Assembly (NCBI GenBank): GCA_963848115.1
Contig: CAWKCP010000024.1
Span: forward strand, 62,001 to 126,000
Direction of reading: 5' to 3'
Length of the DNA: 64,000 nt
Source: JAWKOK01 sp963848115
GTDB lineage: Bacteria > Chloroflexota > Anaerolineae > Caldilineales > Caldilineaceae
Below the pieces are notes generated by a model. It was given only the letters and a program-made list of their open reading frames with translations, ran no database searches and had not been told where the DNA came from. Below, one piece after another: positions 9,619 through 18,919 of this stretch (position 1 is the first letter of the stretch; the number at the start of each line of letters is the position of its first letter). Made by a program: the position numbers and the translations under genes.

Positions 9619-9708
9619 ACAGTGATCAGGGAGTAGGGAATAGGGAATAGGCAACCGGTTTCATGCGCTCGTAATCCCTGCTCACCAATCGCCAGTCCCC
9701 AATCACAT
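9614..9708. repeat. 'GGGGATTGG/CCAATCCCC' low-complexity palindrome, copy 1
   Basis: Runs of gggagtagggaatagggaatag on one side face cctgctcaccaatcgccagtccccaatc on the other, forming an imperfect large hairpin between lutB and lutC. Similar elements occur at 10495-10601, 19394-19462, 44836-44907 and 53260-53372. Confidence 0.7.
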
Positions 9709-9738
9709 CTTACCGCTCACCAAAAGAGAACTGACCTA

Positions 9739-10494
9739 ATGTCAAGTAAAGACGATATCCTCAACAGACTGCGTAGCACGCTGAACCAGCCGGGTTTGCG
9801 TTTCCCGCCTGCCAACCCCCAGCCGCTGGCGGCGGATGAGCGCATGACCGTCGGCATCGCTGAGGGCGATGACCACGCTCTAGCCGAGCGCTTCGGCGCC
9901 GAGTTGGAGATACTCCACGGCACCTATGAGATTGTCGAGTCACCCAGCGAGGCACGGCTGACGTTGATGAACCGCCTGATCGGCTGGGTGGCGGAAGAGC
10001 AGGCCAGCTGGAAAGGCGTCCGCTTCGAAACCGGCCAAGATCGCAAGGTCCTCTGCTGGTCTGCCGATGCACTGCCGGTTTCGGGCATTGCAGAGACCAT
10101 GGTCGATATGAATCTGGAGTTTGTCTCACCGGATGAGCTGATCTCGACCGAAGATCGTGACGCCGTCAAGTACATTCGCTATGGACTCACCGGCGTTGAG
10201 GCAGCTTTTGCCGCCACCGGCTCCATGCTGGTCACATCCGGCGCAGCGACCAGCCGATCCGCATCGCTGCTTCCTTTCCGCCACATCGCCCTGATTCCCT
10301 TTAGCCGTCTCTACCCCACCGTAGAGGACTGGATGGCCGAGCAGCGTGCCGCACAAAATCTGCACGATCTTGTACGCGCCAAATCAAATCTCTCACTGAT
10401 CACCGGTCCCAGCAAGTCCGCCGACATCGAAATGAACTTGACCCTCGGCGTTCATGGACCGAAGTTTGTGCATGCAATACTTTTTAATGATTAG
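9739..10494 (+). CDS. lutC: LutC-like LUD-domain protein
   Basis: This 251-residue protein is a stand-alone LUD domain: GLTGVEAAFAATGSMLVTSG, then LLPFRHIALIPFSRLYPTVEDW and the closing SLITGPSKSADIEMNLTLGVHGP, which is the most conserved LutC segment. LutC has no visible cofactor site and is needed with LutA and LutB for lactate use. It lies 120 bases after lutB across a palindromic repeat, so it may be partly uncoupled from lutAB. The start ATG follows AAAAGAGAACTGACCTA, a modest Shine-Dalgarno context. Confidence 0.9.
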   Translation: MSSKDDILNRLRSTLNQPGLRFPPANPQPLAADERMTVGIAEGDDHALAERFGAELEILHGTYEIVESPSEARLTLMNRLIGWVAEEQASWKGVRFETGQDRKVLCWSADALPVSGIAETMVDMNLEFVSPDELISTEDRDAVKYIRYGLTGVEAAFAATGSMLVTSGAATSRSASLLPFRHIALIPFSRLYPTVEDWMAEQRAAQNLHDLVRAKSNLSLITGPSKSADIEMNLTLGVHGPKFVHAILFND

Positions 10495-10601
10495 GGAATG
10501 GGAACTGGTGATCGGGGAGTAGGGGTACGGATTGGCGATCCTTTCAACCTAATCCCTTTCCCCTGTCACTAATCCCCATTCACCAATCCCCAATCACCAA
10601 C
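10495..10601. repeat. 'GGGGATTGG/CCAATCCCC' low-complexity palindrome, copy 2
   Basis: G-rich repeats (gggaatgggaactggtgatcg) face a C-rich complement (aatccccattcaccaatccc) between lutC and the Gfo/Idh gene. The arrangement matches copy 1. Confidence 0.7.
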
Positions 10602-10615
10602 AAAAGGAACCAACC

Positions 10616-11695
10616 ATGACCCACTCATCCAAAACCTGGCGCGTCGCATTCATCGGCGCGGGAACCATTGTTCAGCGAGCCCATATTCCCGGCTTTCAGC
10701 GCATTGACAACACGGAGACCGTGGCGATCTGCGATGTCAATGCCGGTCGAGCGCAGGAAGTCGCCGACGAGAGCGATATTGAAGCTGTCTTCACCGACTA
10801 CGAGCAGATGTTGGCAGAGGTGCAGCCGGACATCACGGTGGTGGCGACGCCCAACGTCTTCCATAAGCCGATGACGCTGGCCGCCATTGAGGCCGGATCC
10901 AATGTGCTCTGCGAGAAGCCACTGGCTCTCACCTACGCCGACGCCGTCGAGATGCTCGACAAAGCTGCTGACAAGGGCGTCGTGCTCAACGTCGGCACCC
11001 ACTTCCGCTATGCGCCGACGACTCGGGCGGCCAAGGCCCATGTGGATGCCGGTTTCCTGGGCGATATCTACGCGGCCCGCGCCATCTGGCAGCGCCGGTC
11101 CGGCATTCCGGGCTTTGGCGGCTGGTTCACCAACGATGCGCTGGCCGGCGGTGGGGCCCTCTTTGACATCGGTATCCACGCATTAGACCGGGCGCTCTAC
11201 CTCATGGGCTATCCGAAGCCCATCTCTGTAACCGGCGCTTCCTTCGCCGAGTTTGGTCCGCGTGGCATGGGGCTGGGCGGTTGGGGCAACGAAACGGTCG
11301 AGCCGATCCCCAACGCTTCTTTTGACGTCGACGATCTGGCCTGGGCCTTTGTTCGTTTCGAGAACGGTGCAGTGATGCAGTTCCAGGTATCGTGGGCCGC
11401 GCACATGCCTGAGGAGTCGGCGGCCGAACTCTACGGAACCGACGGTGGCGCCTATCTCGACAACAGCGATCTGAGCCTCTATACGACAATGAACGGTCAG
11501 ATGGTCGACATCAAACCGACGGTGTCACAGGGCGGACTCAACTCGTACGCCTACCTCATGGAAAATTTTGTGCGCTATCTGGACGGCGACGAGAGCGCCG
11601 AGATCATGACCCCGGCGCAGGCATTGACCAGCGTGCGTATCGTCGACGGCATCATGCGCTCAGCTGAAACCGGCCGCGAGGTCGTGTTCGAGTAG
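10616..11695 (+). CDS. Gfo/Idh/MocA-family NAD(P)-dependent oxidoreductase
   Basis: The 359-residue protein has an N-terminal Rossmann fold (VAFIGAGTIVQRAHIPGF) and the family hallmark EKPLALTYADAVEML, whose Lys is catalytic. The C-terminal alpha/beta domain contains GGGALFDIGIHALDRALY, with the conserved Asp and His of the active site. Members oxidise or reduce sugars, inositols or their derivatives; the substrate cannot be told from sequence. AAAAGGAACCAACC precedes the ATG. It follows the lut genes on the same strand and ends before a clear terminator at 11861, so it may belong to the same catabolic block. Confidence 0.9.
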   Translation: MTHSSKTWRVAFIGAGTIVQRAHIPGFQRIDNTETVAICDVNAGRAQEVADESDIEAVFTDYEQMLAEVQPDITVVATPNVFHKPMTLAAIEAGSNVLCEKPLALTYADAVEMLDKAADKGVVLNVGTHFRYAPTTRAAKAHVDAGFLGDIYAARAIWQRRSGIPGFGGWFTNDALAGGGALFDIGIHALDRALYLMGYPKPISVTGASFAEFGPRGMGLGGWGNETVEPIPNASFDVDDLAWAFVRFENGAVMQFQVSWAAHMPEESAAELYGTDGGAYLDNSDLSLYTTMNGQMVDIKPTVSQGGLNSYAYLMENFVRYLDGDESAEIMTPAQALTSVRIVDGIMRSAETGREVVFE

Positions 11696-11860
11696 ATTCG
11701 GCAACTGTAGGGGCATGTGTTTGGCGGCGGATAAACCACGACGAACGAATCAAGACGCTCACCGCTGCCGAACACGTGCCCGTCCGCTTCCATGACGCAC
11801 ACAGTCTGTTGGTCCAGAACCAGCCGGACCATTGCCAAGTTCAGTTTCGCCAAAATAGAT

Positions 11861-11899
11861 GGGGCACGGACAATGTCTGTCCGTGCCCCCTCTGTTTTT
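11861..11899 (+). terminator. Rho-independent terminator after the Gfo/Idh gene
   Basis: An 11-bp perfect stem, GGGGCACGGAC with GTCCGTGCCCC (11861-11871 and 11879-11889), has a 7-base loop and is followed by CCTCTGTTTTT. It lies between convergent genes and points downstream of the plus-strand dehydrogenase. Confidence 0.85.
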
Positions 11900-11951
11900 G
11901 TGGTTGGCTCGACCCGGCGACGTCGACGTAACGATACCCCTGACCGGCGCC

Positions 11952-13436
11952 CTATTGCGAAGCCATCGCCCGGTCCTGCCGCTGCTGACCCGCAATCTGC
12001 GGCAGTTGGGCTAACTCCTCCTGCACCAACTGAACGATCAGCTTATCCAGTGTCTCAACCGAGTAGTTGGCCACATCGTGATCGGTTTCCACGCCTGGGC
12101 CGCTCTTCGGGTTACTGCCGTCGGCGTAGGTCAGGAAGACGAACTTGCCGCCGGTGAACTGGGCCAGTTGGCGGAAGATATACTCGCCGTCCACGCTCAG
12201 GCCGCTTGCCCCCACCGGGAAGAGTTTGATGCCACGGCGCACCGCTTCCACCACATCGGTTTCATAGCTGAAGGGCTGCCAATCGTAGTCAAGATGAGGC
12301 GGAGCATCGGCCACCAGCACGACCATCCGTACGGTATCCTCGGACCGCCAGCTCATGCCGTGCACGGCTGTGTTGAGCGCCTCGTTGAGCGACTCGGGCT
12401 CGTCGCCGCCGCCATCGGCACGTAGCTTGGACAGCGACCGCTGGAAACGACCCAGGTCTGCAGTGAAATCGCTGTGCTGGACCACGTACGAATCACCAAG
12501 GTCTCGGTAGGCAACCAGACCGTAGCGCACGTCAGGCTGCTCGGGCAGCCTGGCAATCTGATCCGCCACGTCGGCCATGGAGGCCTTGAGCTTGGCGATC
12601 TCGTCGCCCATGGAACCGGTGGCATCCATCAGGAAGAGCAGGTCCAACTGAGTTTCTGCCGTGGCCGGCGGCGTGTCAAGTGTGAGGCTCCACCGGTTGC
12701 CGTCCTGTCGCTCGATGATCTGGTTCGATGCAGACTGGCCCTTGGTGACGATCACACGGTACGGGTAGGCCTGCTGACGATTGGCCTGAGTGTGAGCTGA
12801 ACTGATTGCCAGCGGATGGAAGAGCAGACGGCCAGAGGCATCGGTTCTGCCGACGAAGATTGGTTGGTCGCCCTGGAGCACCTCGACACGAGCATCGTGT
12901 ACGGGAATCGATTGCTCATCCGCCACGTCAATCAGGATTCGCTCGCGCACATCGATGGGACGTGCATAGACATCCATGTGCCGCTGCCGGTAGTCGAGAT
13001 ACTCCTGCCAGCGCTCGTTGTCATCGACCACGCCGGCTGTGACCGGCTCGTACTGGCGCGAACGGGATGGGGCTACAGGTGGGCGGGCCATTGTTTCCGA
13101 CGACTCATGCATCGACTCTGCCGGCGAATCGGAAGTGGACGAGGAACCAGCGGGCGAGATGGCAGGACGCCCCCACTCGCTCTCGTCTGCATCTACAGCC
13201 GCCGGACGTTCCCAACGTCTCTCGTCAGTCGTCTCTTTCTCCGCTGCTGAAGCATCAAGCATACCGCCTGTCAGTGGCGCTGGCGCAGCCTCGCTGACAT
13301 CTACTGAACGGTGAGATGAGAGGCCGGCTGATCTTGATGCAGGTGCAGCGGCTGGAGCGCCGCAGCCTACGAGCAGGCTCATGGAAAGTGCGACAGCGGC
13401 GAACTTTGAGGTCAAGGTGTTAGTGAAACGAGACAT
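11952..13436 (-). CDS. von Willebrand factor A domain lipoprotein
   Basis: The 494-residue protein starts with a lipoprotein signal peptide ending at LLVGC, so Cys25 would be lipidated and the protein anchored outside the membrane. A disordered Ser/Pro/Glu-rich stretch follows. There is then a carboxypeptidase-regulatory-like beta-sandwich (ARVEVLQGDQPIFVGRTDASGRLLF) and a VWA domain beginning DLLFLMDATGSMGDEI. The metal-binding motif is D-x-T-G-S rather than DxSxS; GDEPESL and VVLVADAPPH supply the other positions. VWA domains bind proteins or metal-dependent ligands. AAAGGAG precedes the ATG. The gene follows the DUF4349 gene by about 50 bases and both are lipoproteins, so they likely form an operon. 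Confidence 0.88.
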   Translation of the reverse strand: MSRFTNTLTSKFAAVALSMSLLVGCGAPAAAPASRSAGLSSHRSVDVSEAAPAPLTGGMLDASAAEKETTDERRWERPAAVDADESEWGRPAISPAGSSSTSDSPAESMHESSETMARPPVAPSRSRQYEPVTAGVVDDNERWQEYLDYRQRHMDVYARPIDVRERILIDVADEQSIPVHDARVEVLQGDQPIFVGRTDASGRLLFHPLAISSAHTQANRQQAYPYRVIVTKGQSASNQIIERQDGNRWSLTLDTPPATAETQLDLLFLMDATGSMGDEIAKLKASMADVADQIARLPEQPDVRYGLVAYRDLGDSYVVQHSDFTADLGRFQRSLSKLRADGGGDEPESLNEALNTAVHGMSWRSEDTVRMVVLVADAPPHLDYDWQPFSYETDVVEAVRRGIKLFPVGASGLSVDGEYIFRQLAQFTGGKFVFLTYADGSNPKSGPGVETDHDVANYSVETLDKLIVQLVQEELAQLPQIAGQQRQDRAMASQ

Positions 13437-13488
13437 GGTTTTTCTCCTTTTCTAGGGTCAGAATTTCTCTATGTTCAATCATCAATTC

Positions 13489-14439
13489 TCACGCCAGCTG
13501 CGGGGACGAACGACGTCGGACACGGCGAACCACGACGTAGACGAGCCAGAAGAAGATCACGACCGGCAGCATCAGAACCAGGAGGACCGGCAGCGCATAG
13601 ATCGTCAGCCAGATGGCAGCATCACCCAGAGTCTGCATTGAACTCACCAGCGCTCGCAATGCATTGCTGACTGTGGCGCTCGGTCGCCACCTGGCCTCGA
13701 CGATGGGCAGAGCGCTTGTGTCCGGGCGCAACGAGAGGTGAATCGTGGAGAGAGCAACCAGATTGTCGAACATGACCATGCGTCCCTGAACCTGCTCGAT
13801 CTGTCCGCGGATCTCCATGATGTTGCGATGCACAGTCAGAATGTCCTCGGCCTTGGCTCCTGGTTTGGATCGGATCTCGGTCAGCAGTTGGAGCAGCTCT
13901 TCCTCGGTCGCCTGCAGGTTGCGCAGTCGGGCATCCAGATCGGTGTACTGGTCAGTGACATCGTCGCGTGTCAGACTCTGCGAGGTCACTTCGACGGCGT
14001 GGTCGGCCAACTGCTTCACCAAACCGTCCAACGACTGTGCCGGCACACGCAGGGTCATACTGCCCTGAAGGGCCGTCTCTTCGCCGTACGATGTGCGATA
14101 GAAGTTGGTGTCGGCAACGTATCCGCCCGCATTCGTAACCATCTGAGTGATGGTGGTCACGGTCTCGTCGGTATCGCTCACGACGAGGTCGATGTCGGCG
14201 GTCCCAACGATCTTGCGCGGGCTCTCGGCAGGGGCAGGCAGCCCATCCAGCGCAGCCATCTCATCGGGGGCGGCTGCGTCTGCAGTTGACTCTTCGACCC
14301 AGACAGCCTCGGCCGCCGGCGCATCTGCGGACCCCTCCATCCCTGAATAGGATGCCGGCGAAGCACATGCTGTGAAGAAGACGGCGGCCATTGTGAAAAC
14401 GATCAGCACAAGAAAACGACGGTGAACTCCGGTATTCAT
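13489..14439 (-). CDS. DUF4349 lipoprotein with C-terminal membrane anchor
   Basis: The 316-residue protein has a signal peptide with lipobox FFTAC near residue 21, an acidic Ala-rich linker, then a DUF4349 domain: IDLVVSDTDETVTTI, GGYVADTNFYRT, LRVPAQSLDGLVKQL and a coiled-coil (DLDARLRNLQATEEELLQLL). A transmembrane helix (LPVLLVLMLPVVIFFWLVYV) and a basic tail end the protein. DUF4349 proteins are envelope proteins of unknown biochemical role. The ATG at 14439 was chosen over an upstream start because GGAGGG precedes it and the signal peptide begins there. It is upstream of the VWA lipoprotein gene on the same strand. Confidence 0.88.
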   Translation of the reverse strand: MNTGVHRRFLVLIVFTMAAVFFTACASPASYSGMEGSADAPAAEAVWVEESTADAAAPDEMAALDGLPAPAESPRKIVGTADIDLVVSDTDETVTTITQMVTNAGGYVADTNFYRTSYGEETALQGSMTLRVPAQSLDGLVKQLADHAVEVTSQSLTRDDVTDQYTDLDARLRNLQATEEELLQLLTEIRSKPGAKAEDILTVHRNIMEIRGQIEQVQGRMVMFDNLVALSTIHLSLRPDTSALPIVEARWRPSATVSNALRALVSSMQTLGDAAIWLTIYALPVLLVLMLPVVIFFWLVYVVVRRVRRRSSPQLA

Positions 14440-14987
14440 GATCCCTCCTGGCGTTGCAGTGTTGTTCCGACTTTCGGTGATTGATTCGACATCACCAGCA
14501 TGGCAGAATGGGCGTACACGGCAAGGACCAGATGTGTCACATTGGCCGAATAACGCGTGTATTTCAATGGTACAGTGGGTGCTACCAGTGGAGTTTGGTG
14601 TTGAGAAGCTTGTTGGCGGCAGCTGCGAATCGGTGGGGTTGCGGTTCTGCCTGCAGGTTAGGAGCGGGGGAATCGAGGGTCTGATTGTCATCGGCTTGGC
14701 TTGACCGGCACAGCGAGGCGGAATGCCAAGCCGTCCGGTTTTGCATAGTCATGCAGTGCGCGGCCTTCTGCTCGCAAAGGGTCACAATTTCTTTGAAAGC
14801 CGTTTGGGCATGGTCTACAATGGGTCGGTTGGCGCGGATACTGAAAGGATGACGACATCAATAGTGCCTGCCTTACGGCTCGTTGCGTATGTCCGCGCGC
14901 ATCAAATTTCAGCATTCTATGTCTCGCCATCGTGGGCAGTTCGCACGTATGCCTGCCAACCAAACGACGACCCTTGCGAACACGATC
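14440..14987. other. Divergent intergenic region with a plus-strand promoter
   Basis: No gene was recognised in these 548 bases; reading frames here lack family features. The only clear signal is the promoter at 14793-14821. The leader from it to the phosphoesterase start is about 160 bases and holds no structure I can name. Confidence 0.55.
14793..14821 (+). promoter_or_regulatory. Sigma-70-type promoter for the metallophosphoesterase gene
   Basis: TTGAAA (14793-14798) and TACAAT (14816-14821) are separated by 17 bases. It points to the phosphoesterase gene, possibly continuing into the PBP gene. Confidence 0.6.
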
Positions 14988-15785
14988 ATGCGTATCATCG
15001 TCACCGCCGATCTTCACTATGAAGCGGCCAATCGCCAACTCTATGTCGACTTCGCCCGACGGGTCGCCGAACAGAAGCCTGACTGCTTCATCCTTGCCGG
15101 CGATCTGGGCCATCCCCTGCGGCTCTTTCGACGATGTTTGCAGCTTTTCAGGGATCTCACCTGTCCCAAACTGGTGCTGGCCGGGAATCACGATGTCTAC
15201 GTTGGCGAGCACAACAGTCGATTGCTCTGGGAACGTGAGTTGAAGCGCGTCACGCGGGCCGAAGGTTTCATCTGGCTGGAGCAACAGCCTGTACGGCTGG
15301 GGACCATCGGCGTCTGCGGCACCATGGGATGGTACGACTATTCCTCCGCGGCGTCCCATCTGTCGCTCGCCCACCATGAGTATCGTAGCCTCAAGCCGCT
15401 GGTCAACCACGACGCCGACTACATTGATTGGCCATGGAGTGACCGGGCTATGGCTCGCTACCTTGCAAAGTCCTTCTCGAGCCGACTCCAGACCCTGCAC
15501 GCTGACCCCGGCGTAGAGCGGATTCTGGTGGTGACCCACATGCCGATCTTCAAGCATGCGATTCCTGACTATCCCGAGAGCGACTATTGGACACTCTTGC
15601 AGCCGTACCTGGGCAATATCACGTTGGGCAATTTGGTCGAGAAGCATGCCAAGGTCAGCCATGTGATCAGTGGACACATCCACCGGCCAGGGCGGTGGAT
15701 GGTCGAGACCCAACATGGCGAGATCGATTTTCGCGTTGTCGGCAGCGAACGCGGCGAGTTACGTGCGGTGACGCTTCAGCTTTAG
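14988..15785 (+). CDS. Calcineurin-like metallophosphoesterase
   Basis: The 265-residue protein shows the five metallophosphoesterase blocks: VTADLHYE, LAGDLGHP, LAGNHDVYVGE, VVTHMPIF and ISGHIHRPG. These supply the Asp, His and Asn ligands of a two-metal site that hydrolyses phosphate esters; the substrate is unknown. The ATG at 14988 was preferred because the first metal motif begins 6 residues later, as in homologues. Upstream in-frame ATGs (14883, 14949) would add a poorly conserved basic extension. There is no good Shine-Dalgarno sequence, so the start is uncertain. The stop is 59 bases before the PBP gene. Confidence 0.85.
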   Translation: MRIIVTADLHYEAANRQLYVDFARRVAEQKPDCFILAGDLGHPLRLFRRCLQLFRDLTCPKLVLAGNHDVYVGEHNSRLLWERELKRVTRAEGFIWLEQQPVRLGTIGVCGTMGWYDYSSAASHLSLAHHEYRSLKPLVNHDADYIDWPWSDRAMARYLAKSFSSRLQTLHADPGVERILVVTHMPIFKHAIPDYPESDYWTLLQPYLGNITLGNLVEKHAKVSHVISGHIHRPGRWMVETQHGEIDFRVVGSERGELRAVTLQL

Positions 15786-15844
15786 TCTGTGGCTGATCTT
15801 TTCGATGAAACTTATGCCACTACGAACTCGTCTACAGACATACT

Positions 15845-18805
15845 ATGGATCAATACACGCTTGGCCCGCGGCAGGTGAAGTCACCGAAGCCGCAACCGAA
15901 TCGTCGAGGCCGCTCAATTTGGCGGGGAGCCCTTAGCGGCGCGCTGGCGTTTGCCGTGCTGGCCGTCTTTGGCATTGGCATCGCGCTGATCGGCTACGCG
16001 CTGATCGCCACGGACCTGCCCGCACCCGACGACCTGCAGCGCCGAGCCAGCTCGTTCCAGTCGACACGCATCTTCGACCGGGAAGGCAACCTGCTCACTG
16101 AGACCTTCGATCCGAACAGCGGTCGCCGTACCGTCATGCCGCTGGAACGAATCTCGCCCTATCTGCAGCAGGCGACTATCGCGGTCGAGGATGCCAACTT
16201 CTATCGCCATGGGGGCGTCGACCCGGTGGCGCTGACCCGTGCCCTCTACTATGCCGTCCAGGAAGGCGACATCGTCTCCGGGGGCTCGACGATTCCTCAG
16301 CAATTGGTCAAGATGGTGCTGCTCTCGCCGGAGCGAACGATACGGCGTAAGGTCAACGAGGCCATTCTTTCAACCGAGGTCAGCCGGCGCTATTCCAAGG
16401 ATCAGATCTTGGAGACCTATCTCAACGAGCTGTTTTACGGAAATCTTGCCTACGGCATCGACGCTGCCGCGGAGACCTATTTTACCAAGGACGCTAGCGA
16501 ACTGACCTTGGGCGAGGCTGCCTTGCTAGCCGGACTGCCCCAACTGCCGGCCTACTACGACCCTTACTCCCATCCGGATCGTGCCAAGGAACGGCAGAGT
16601 GTGGTGCTCGGTCTAATGGTCGAGAACGACATGATCAGTCAGGCCGAAGCCGATGAAGCCTGGCAAGAACCGCTCAACTACGCGCCGCTGGAGTTCAACC
16701 TGGAAGCGCCCCACTTCACGATCTATGTCCAGCAGCAATTGGAGTCGATCCTTGGCCCGGAAGCGCTCTATCAGACAGGGCTCAATGTCACGACGACCCT
16801 CGATCCCGATCTGCAAGAGGCGGCCGAACGAATCGTCCATGATCAAGTGGCGTTGCTCGCCGATCACAATGCGTCCAACGGTGCGCTGGTGGCCATACGT
16901 CCAGAGACAGGCGAGGTGCTTGCGCTAGTCGGCAGTGCTGACTTCGGCAACGTGGAGATCGATGGGCAGGTTAACATGGCGTTGGCTCCTCGCCAGCCGG
17001 GCAGTTCCATCAAGCCCTTCGTCTATCTCGCCGCCTTTGAGCAGGCCGATATGCCGGTCGAGCAGCGCTGGTCGACCGGCACGCTGGTCGCCGACATCAC
17101 CGAAGGGTTCCCCGATGGGGCCGATCCGCCCTACGTGCCGGTCAACTATGACGGCCAGGAACACGGTCTGGTCACCGTGAGGACGGCATTGGGCAGCAGC
17201 TACAACATTCCGGCTGTGCGTGCGCTGCAGGAGGTAGGGCTGCCCGATTTTTTGGCCTTGGCGAATCGATTGGGCATTACAACATTGACGCGCCCGGACT
17301 ACGGATTGAGCCTGAGCCTTGGCGGCGGCGAGATGCCGCTGATGGAACTGACTGGGGCCTACGCCGTGCTGGCCAACTCCGGCGAACGCGTGCCGCCTGC
17401 GACCATTCTGGAGATCCGTGACAGCGCCGACAACCTGCTTTGCCGGCATGGCAGCGATCGCCCGTGCCTGCCCTCTGCGCCGGAAGCGCAGGTGGTCAGC
17501 CCCGTCGATGCCTTCCTCATTACCGACATTTTGAGCGATAACGAGGCGCGCATGCCGTCGTTTGGGCCGAATTCATTGCTACGCTTGGACCGCCCGGCAG
17601 CAGTCAAGACCGGCACAACCAACGACTTTCGGGACAACCTGACCGTCGGCTACACGCCCCAATTGGTCACGGGCGTTTGGGTGGGCAATGCCGACAACTC
17701 GCCGATGCAGAACATCTCCGGCATCAGCGGAGCGGGGCCGATCTGGAACCAGTTCATGACCACGGCGCTGGCCGATGAGCCGGTCATCGACTTTGCACCG
17801 CCGCCGGGCGTTCAGAGGTTTGAGGTCTGCGCGGATAGTGGTGCTGCGATTCAAGCACCAGGTGATCGGAACGGAAACGGTGAGGAGGCAGCTCGCAATG
17901 ACGCCTGCCCAGAGACTAGACAGCATTTCTTCGCTGTCGACCGACCGCCAGTACCGCAGGAGAAAGACCTCTATCAGCGCGTCCGTCTGGACAAAACCAC
18001 CGGCAAGTTGGCCACTGAGTTCACGCCCGCCGGCGCTATCGAGGAGAAGGTCTTTAAGGTCTATCCAGACGAATATCGGGCGTGGGCAGAGGAACATGGC
18101 ATTCCTCAGCCGCCGCGAGATGAGAGTGAGGCCTTCCAGTTTGCACCCAACGTGGGTATTCGTCAGCCGGTAGAGGGCGAGGTCTTGAGCGATATTGTGA
18201 CCATCATCGGCAGCGCTGACGTCTCATCCCTTGAGAGCTATGAGTTGCAGTACGGCATCAGCCACGATCCGGGCGCCTTCAGCCGCCCCTTCAGCGGCCC
18301 GCACGGCAATCCCGTGATCGACGGTACGCTGGGCAATTGGGACGTGCGCGGGCTCTATGACGGCCCGCACACATTGAGGTTGATAGTACGCGACACATTC
18401 GGCACAGAATATGAATCACGGGTGCGCGTCTTCATCGAAAACGCAGCGCCGACGTCACCTCCTGTGGCAACGGCTACGTGGACACCGTTGCCGCCGCCGG
18501 TGGATACCCCTACGCCGGTTGTGATCGACACAGTTGCGCCCACATCCCAACCCACATGGACGCCGCTTCCAACGGCTACGCCGACCCTTGCACCGCCGAC
18601 AGCAGTCCCCACCCAGGAGCCGACGGCGGTTCCGACCGTTGCGCCGCCGACCGCAACCGTCTCTGCGGGACCGACGCCGACATGGACGCCATTGCCGACT
18701 ACAGCTCCAATCACGGAGACTGAAACCATCACTGATGTCGGCGCGAGCGTTCTGCACAACGACGGCATGGGTCAAGTCACAGTGACGGAAGTGATTACAC
18801 CTTGA
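15845..18805 (+). CDS. Class A penicillin-binding protein (bifunctional PBP1A type)
   Basis: The 986-residue protein has a cytoplasmic basic start, a membrane anchor (about 34-55), a GT51 transglycosylase domain (about 75-270; catalytic Glu115 in ATIAVEDANFYRHGG) and a transpeptidase domain with S387-x-x-K390 (PGSSIKPF), S452-Y-N454 and K588-T-G. A beta-sandwich module follows (about 775-870, GIRQPVEGEVLSDIVTIIG). The last 110 residues are a Thr/Pro-rich tail of WTPLP and PTATP units, a style common in Chloroflexota surface proteins. It polymerises and cross-links peptidoglycan at the outer face of the membrane. It is probably co-transcribed with the phosphoesterase gene just upstream. Confidence 0.95.
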   Translation: MDQYTLGPRQVKSPKPQPNRRGRSIWRGALSGALAFAVLAVFGIGIALIGYALIATDLPAPDDLQRRASSFQSTRIFDREGNLLTETFDPNSGRRTVMPLERISPYLQQATIAVEDANFYRHGGVDPVALTRALYYAVQEGDIVSGGSTIPQQLVKMVLLSPERTIRRKVNEAILSTEVSRRYSKDQILETYLNELFYGNLAYGIDAAAETYFTKDASELTLGEAALLAGLPQLPAYYDPYSHPDRAKERQSVVLGLMVENDMISQAEADEAWQEPLNYAPLEFNLEAPHFTIYVQQQLESILGPEALYQTGLNVTTTLDPDLQEAAERIVHDQVALLADHNASNGALVAIRPETGEVLALVGSADFGNVEIDGQVNMALAPRQPGSSIKPFVYLAAFEQADMPVEQRWSTGTLVADITEGFPDGADPPYVPVNYDGQEHGLVTVRTALGSSYNIPAVRALQEVGLPDFLALANRLGITTLTRPDYGLSLSLGGGEMPLMELTGAYAVLANSGERVPPATILEIRDSADNLLCRHGSDRPCLPSAPEAQVVSPVDAFLITDILSDNEARMPSFGPNSLLRLDRPAAVKTGTTNDFRDNLTVGYTPQLVTGVWVGNADNSPMQNISGISGAGPIWNQFMTTALADEPVIDFAPPPGVQRFEVCADSGAAIQAPGDRNGNGEEAARNDACPETRQHFFAVDRPPVPQEKDLYQRVRLDKTTGKLATEFTPAGAIEEKVFKVYPDEYRAWAEEHGIPQPPRDESEAFQFAPNVGIRQPVEGEVLSDIVTIIGSADVSSLESYELQYGISHDPGAFSRPFSGPHGNPVIDGTLGNWDVRGLYDGPHTLRLIVRDTFGTEYESRVRVFIENAAPTSPPVATATWTPLPPPVDTPTPVVIDTVAPTSQPTWTPLPTATPTLAPPTAVPTQEPTAVPTVAPPTATVSAGPTPTWTPLPTTAPITETETITDVGASVLHNDGMGQVTVTEVITP

Positions 18806-18813
18806 CCGCTGAT

Positions 18814-18915
18814 ATGTTCGGCAAGATTATCTTGCTCAACGGCGCTTCCAGTGCCAGAAGATCGACACTAGCCAAGGCCATCCAGCGGCAAATCGACGAA
18901 CCGTTTTGGAAGTGA
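18814..18915 (+). pseudogene. Remnant of a chloramphenicol-phosphotransferase-like kinase
   Basis: A 33-codon frame reads MFGKIILLNGASSARRSTL and then AKAIQRQIDEPFWK before a stop. It matches the N-terminus of the chloramphenicol phosphotransferase/P-loop kinase family (IILLNGxSSAGKSSxAxAxQ...PW). The Walker A lysine is replaced by Arg (SARRST instead of SAGKSS), and the rest of the roughly 170-residue protein is missing. It is most simply a truncated relic squeezed between the PBP and ASCH genes. Confidence 0.65.
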
Positions 18916-18919
18916 TTAG

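Noticed and set aside
11696..11853. Short minus-strand frame reading MAKLNLAMVRLVLDQQTVCV as a gene remnant
   Set aside because: No family could be recognised and the stretch is bounded by palindromic motifs; evidence is too weak for a pseudogene call.
14688..15716. 342-codon minus-strand frame over the metallophosphoesterase gene
   Set aside because: The plus strand shows all five metallophosphoesterase blocks, so the opposite frame is a shadow.
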